This document shows, one piece after another, positions 61,055-64,000 of a DNA stretch of 64,000 bases; positions within the stretch are counted from its first letter, which is position 1; each line of letters opens with the position of its first letter. The notes beneath the pieces were generated by a model. It made no database searches. It was not told the origin of the DNA and saw only the letters and a program-made list of their open reading frames with translations. The translations under genes and the position numbers were made by a program. Source of the DNA: Bacteroides mediterraneensis (GTDB taxonomy: Bacteria; Bacteroidota; Bacteroidia; Bacteroidales; Bacteroidaceae); NCBI RefSeq assembly GCF_900128455.1, contig NZ_LT635783.1, positions 1,886,919 through 1,950,918 of the forward strand, read 5' to 3'.

Positions 61055-62558
61055 AGTTGACACCAACCCGATAGACTGTGCGGCTGTCCTTGGCAAAAGG
61101 AGCGGCATAACCTTTTTCCTGAATCTGGGCCAGTGCCTCGTCCGCGCTGCCGTTCAGTTTGAATTCCATGACGTACACGTAGTCCTGCGTCTGGAGCACC
61201 AGGTCAATCCGTCCGCGGTTCGTGTGGTATTCCACCTGCACGTAGAAGCCCATCAGCTTGAAGATGATGTACAGGATGTTCTGGTAGTGCACCTCGCGGT
61301 CGCGGGCCAGCTCGTAGGGGATGTCGGCGAACATCGTCTTCAGGCGGTCGAAGAAATCGTCCACCTTGCCCGCCATCACTTCCTCCACGAAACACTGAAT
61401 CTGGTAGGGCGACTTGCTCACGCTCACCGACGCGTAGTTGGGCAGCAGGAACTTGAAGAAGCCCTGTTCCACTTCCCGGTTGGGGAAGCCCAGGGTGTAG
61501 TTCTCGAACATCTTGTTGTAACCCTTGATGGTGAGGTATCCGCTCTGGTAGATGACCGGAATCGGGTCGGTGGAGGCCGTGTCGATGCTGTCCAGCACCG
61601 GCTGGCTGGTGACGATGTGTTCCAGGTCTTCTATCGGATAATGGTGGAGCTTGAGCAGCTCGACGAGGTAGGTGGGCGTGCCTGTCTCAAACCAGTAGCT
61701 GCCGAAGCGCCGGTTGGCAAAGGTGTTCAGCAGGCTGAACGGATTGTACATGCCCACGGCATTTTCCGTAAAGTGATAGCCGTCGTAATTGACTTTCAGT
61801 TCCGTGCACGCTTGCTCGTAACTCATTCCCGTAGCCGTGGCCAGCTCGTGAATATCCTCCTCAAAGTAGGCATGCACTTCCTTTTCGCTGATGCCGCAGA
61901 TTTCCGCATACTGGTCAATCATGGAAATATCCCGCAGGTTGTTCAAATCGCTGAACACGCTGACCTTGCCGAACTTGGTCACTCCCGTCAGCAGGGCGAA
62001 GCGGATGCAGCCGTCCATGGACTTCAATGCTCCGTAGAACGCCTTCAGGGTGCTGCGGTACTCGTTCTGCAAGGCTTCGTTGCCGATGGCCTGCAGCATG
62101 GGCTTGTCGTATTCATCGATGAGAATCACCACCCGGCGGCCTGTCTGCTCGCATGCACGGCGGATGAGGCCTTGGAAACGCCGGGCCACCCCAATCTCGG
62201 CAGAGGAAGCTCCATAGAGCGCTTCCCAGTTTCGTACGTTCTCTTCCAATACATTGGTCAGCGACTCCGGCGAATCGTATTTCTGTGTATTCAAATCCAG
62301 GTGCAGCACCGGATACACTGTCCAGTCCTTCTCCAGTTTTTCCAGCGCCAGTCCCTTGAAAAGTTCCTTCTTCCCCTGCGCGTAGGCTTCGAGGGTGGAC
62401 AACAGCAGACTCTTGCCGAAACGTCGTGGACGGCTCAGGAAATAGTATTTGTTTGTATTAAACAATTCATAGATTTGTGCGGTTTTGTCCACATACACAT
62501 AGCCGTCATGTATCAGGCCTTCAAAATTCTGCACTCCTACCGGATATAGCTTGCTCAT
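61005..62558 (-). CDS. AAA-ATPase_like/PD-(D/E)XK nuclease-domain protein, copy 2
   Basis: 517 residues from the ATG at 62558. Same domains and motifs as the copy at 54.6-56.2 kb: SRPRRFGKSLL, VVILIDEYDKP and GRIDLVLQTQDYVYVMEFK. Differences are clustered: residues 14-38 (FEGLIHDGYVYVDKTAQIYE against FEKVILGGYEYVDKTALIYE, and NTNKYYF against NTGSYYF), a patch near 230 (LRDISMIDQYAEI), ELKVNYDG, TFANRRFG, and the last four residues. The rest is almost identical at protein and DNA level, which points to recent duplication with patchwork gene conversion. Its 3' end interrupts the PH-like gene. Confidence 0.9.
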   Translation of the reverse strand: MSKLYPVGVQNFEGLIHDGYVYVDKTAQIYELFNTNKYYFLSRPRRFGKSLLLSTLEAYAQGKKELFKGLALEKLEKDWTVYPVLHLDLNTQKYDSPESLTNVLEENVRNWEALYGASSAEIGVARRFQGLIRRACEQTGRRVVILIDEYDKPMLQAIGNEALQNEYRSTLKAFYGALKSMDGCIRFALLTGVTKFGKVSVFSDLNNLRDISMIDQYAEICGISEKEVHAYFEEDIHELATATGMSYEQACTELKVNYDGYHFTENAVGMYNPFSLLNTFANRRFGSYWFETGTPTYLVELLKLHHYPIEDLEHIVTSQPVLDSIDTASTDPIPVIYQSGYLTIKGYNKMFENYTLGFPNREVEQGFFKFLLPNYASVSVSKSPYQIQCFVEEVMAGKVDDFFDRLKTMFADIPYELARDREVHYQNILYIIFKLMGFYVQVEYHTNRGRIDLVLQTQDYVYVMEFKLNGSADEALAQIQEKGYAAPFAKDSRTVYRVGVNFSDELRNIQEVKVEAR

Positions 62559-62840
62559 AACCACTGGATTTTGATTCTACTGCGAATGTAGTCATTTTAG
62601 ACGAACATTCAAACAAATGGGAAACGGGAAATGGAAAATCGGGCCGGGAATTCTTCCTTTTCGAAGGTTTGCGGTTCTCAATGATTCGTTTTTGATAAAC
62701 GGATGGAACACGGTTTGTTTGAAATAGGAGGGCGACCGTCAGATGTGGGAGGATTTTTAAAGGGAAAAGAGGGTTTTATTCTGAATATTCTATACATTTG
62801 TAGAAAAAGAATAATCATTTTCTTATTCACGGGATGCGCC

Positions 62841-64000
62841 ATGAAGAAACAGATACAACCCATGAGCATAGGTAAATATGCGATGAAGGCAATAGGGAGC
62901 AGTCTTTTCCTGCTGTTTCCGCTTGGCATGACTGCCCAGACCTCCTCCAATGATTCCATCAGCCGGACGGTCGCCTTGGATGAAGTGACCATTGTGGCAT
63001 CGAATGTCACTCGTGTGGATAATCATCTTGTGATATATCCCAACACCCAGCAGAAAAAATCGTCCAACAGCGGATATGGGGTTTTGAAACGGTTGATGAT
63101 ACCGGGCATGATTGTCGATACGCAGTCGAACAAGGCCGAGGCAATGGGGATGCCCGTGTCGTTCTATATCAACGGGCAACCGGCCGATGAGAGGGATGTC
63201 CGGATGCTCCGTCCGAAAGACATTGCAAAGATTGAATATCATGACAATCCGACCGGGAAATACGCGAAAGACCAGATTGTCGTCAATTTCATACTGAAGG
63301 AATACAAGGCGGGAGGTTACGTCCAGTTGGACGGCTTGCAGACAATTGGATATACGCATGGCGATTACAATCTTGCCACGACCCTCAACCGGAAGCATAC
63401 GACTTATTCCGTATTTGCCGGAGCCAATTATTTTGATGTCGGCAATAACCGGACCGGGATGGTTGAACATTATGCCTTGCCCGGCCAGCCGGTCGACCGG
63501 ACAAGCGGTTCCGATGAAGCCTATTCCAGGCACAGCGAGTATGTGCAGTTCCGCTTGCAGCGCCAGAAGGCAGGACGGTATATCGTGGGGAAACTGTCGC
63601 TGATAAACAATGCTTCTCCCCGCAGCGAAGTGGCCGGAACCGTCCGCACGGGTGACGAGGCGTCCACATTCACCACGTCTACCGACCAGAAGAGCCTGTC
63701 GCCCAAACTGGACCTCACGGGTACTATTCCTCTTTCCAAAACGCAAAGTTTTACTTTCGGTCTGCACGGCACCTATTCCCGTAACCTGTATAACCGGACT
63801 TACAGGGAGCCGGACTTTGAATCGGGTTCCTATGAGTCGGAAAATGCCGGAGGCTTCCAGGTGTCTGCCCTCTACACCTACTCCAAGGAGAAACATTCTT
63901 TCTCGGTCGAGCTGTTCGATTTCCATCATGTGTGGAAGGCGCAATACGCAGGTAGTCATCCGCTGGACCAGTCACTCTGGAAAAACGAATCGCTGGCTTT
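62841..64000 (+). CDS. TonB-receptor-like outer-membrane beta-barrel protein, 3' end outside window
   Basis: Open from the ATG at 62841 to the window end (386 codons, no stop). A long N-region precedes a signal core (AIGSSLFLLFPLGMTAQ). RTVALDEVTIVASNVTRVDNHLV is the TonB-box-like start of the mature protein, then GYGVLKRLMIPGMIVDTQ, VSFYINGQPADERDV, IAKIEYHDNPTGKYAKDQIVVNFIL and a barrel begin. The order of motifs matches the receptor at 52.5 kb, but the sequences are well diverged, so they are family members and not a recent duplicate. TACATTTG at 62793-62800 may be its -7 box. No sigma or SusD-like partner visible. Confidence 0.85.
   Translation, partial: MKKQIQPMSIGKYAMKAIGSSLFLLFPLGMTAQTSSNDSISRTVALDEVTIVASNVTRVDNHLVIYPNTQQKKSSNSGYGVLKRLMIPGMIVDTQSNKAEAMGMPVSFYINGQPADERDVRMLRPKDIAKIEYHDNPTGKYAKDQIVVNFILKEYKAGGYVQLDGLQTIGYTHGDYNLATTLNRKHTTYSVFAGANYFDVGNNRTGMVEHYALPGQPVDRTSGSDEAYSRHSEYVQFRLQRQKAGRYIVGKLSLINNASPRSEVAGTVRTGDEASTFTTSTDQKSLSPKLDLTGTIPLSKTQSFTFGLHGTYSRNLYNRTYREPDFESGSYESENAGGFQVSALYTYSKEKHSFSVELFDFHHVWKAQYAGSHPLDQSLWKNESLA

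Larger units (their letters stand above)
60180..62625. repeat. Duplicated segments, copy 2 (receptor remnant and ATPase gene)
   Basis: Blocks 60180-60447 and 61014-62625 match copy 1 at 54370-54640 and 54653-56265. The sequence upstream of the ATPase diverges after AAACAAA near 62625, the same place in both copies, which marks one cassette end. Confidence 0.8.

Noticed and set aside
54646-62564. Classical insertion sequence or composite transposon made by the two ATPase copies
   Set aside because: No transposase, terminal inverted repeats or target duplication were seen; the copies are in direct orientation and only partly bracket the region.

Overview
The window comes from a chromosome of a Bacteroidales bacterium, most likely a gut member of the Bacteroidaceae (Bacteroides or Phocaeicola type). 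The evidence is the set of families present: HU-like protein plus cell-wall amidase, DUF4836 lipoprotein, FecR with a DUF4974-type tail, DUF4249 lipoprotein, RlmD, pyruvate phosphate dikinase, fimbrillin-like lipoprotein, and the split gene order of the ATP synthase (atpD-atpC-atpI-like-atpB-atpE-atpF-atpH-atpA-atpG). Several promoters also carry the Bacteroidetes TTG-N19-TAnnTTTG signature. The species cannot be fixed from the sequence.

Layout. 1-4.3 kb: end of a replication-type protein gene, a DnaB helicase paralogue, an HU-like protein, a 32-codon peptide, an amidase, and a WecA/MraY-type sugar-phosphate transferase; this resembles the edge of a surface-polysaccharide locus. 5-14.6 kb: SLBB polysaccharide export protein, nucleoside-permease-type transporter, bifunctional-nuclease-domain protein, RsmE, DUF4836 lipoprotein, an FtsE/FtsX-like ABC pair, a small lipoprotein and a GxxExxY protein. 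15.2-22.6 kb: complete F1Fo ATP synthase operon ending in a strong terminator. 22.7-26.4 kb: minus-strand genes (lipoprotein; rlmD-rluA-like-HAD operon). 26.7-29.4 kb: ppdK. 29.5-31.8 kb: a four-gene CsgG lipoprotein operon. 32-36 kb: two uncharacterised cytosolic proteins, a fimbrillin-like lipoprotein and an ADP-ribosylglycohydrolase.

36.3-45.9 kb holds an eight-gene, tightly packed operon led by a small membrane protein and a 1035-residue tubulin/FtsZ-superfamily GTPase, then a zinc-ribbon/MORN membrane protein and five exported proteins of unknown role, closed by a terminator. It is the best candidate in the window for an undescribed system: a cytosolic GTPase polymer candidate linked through two membrane proteins to a periplasmic or outer-membrane set.

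46-52 kb: a DnaQ-like exonuclease, then a cell-surface signalling unit (ECF sigma, FecR anti-sigma, STN-containing TonB receptor, DUF4249 lipoprotein, small lipoprotein). 52.5-64 kb is a plastic region. It has two beta-barrel receptor genes, one put out of frame by a G7 tract, and two nearly identical copies of an AAA-ATPase/PD-(D/E)XK gene. It also has a partial duplication of the receptor 5' end, a PH-like gene cut at its 3' end by one ATPase copy, two frameshifted exported-protein genes (one an S41 peptidase) and a two-DTG aspartyl protease. The intergenic DNA is rich in heptamer (nTAAAAG) and octamer (nACAnAAG) arrays arranged as inverted repeats. All assignments are by reading motifs; no database search was run.
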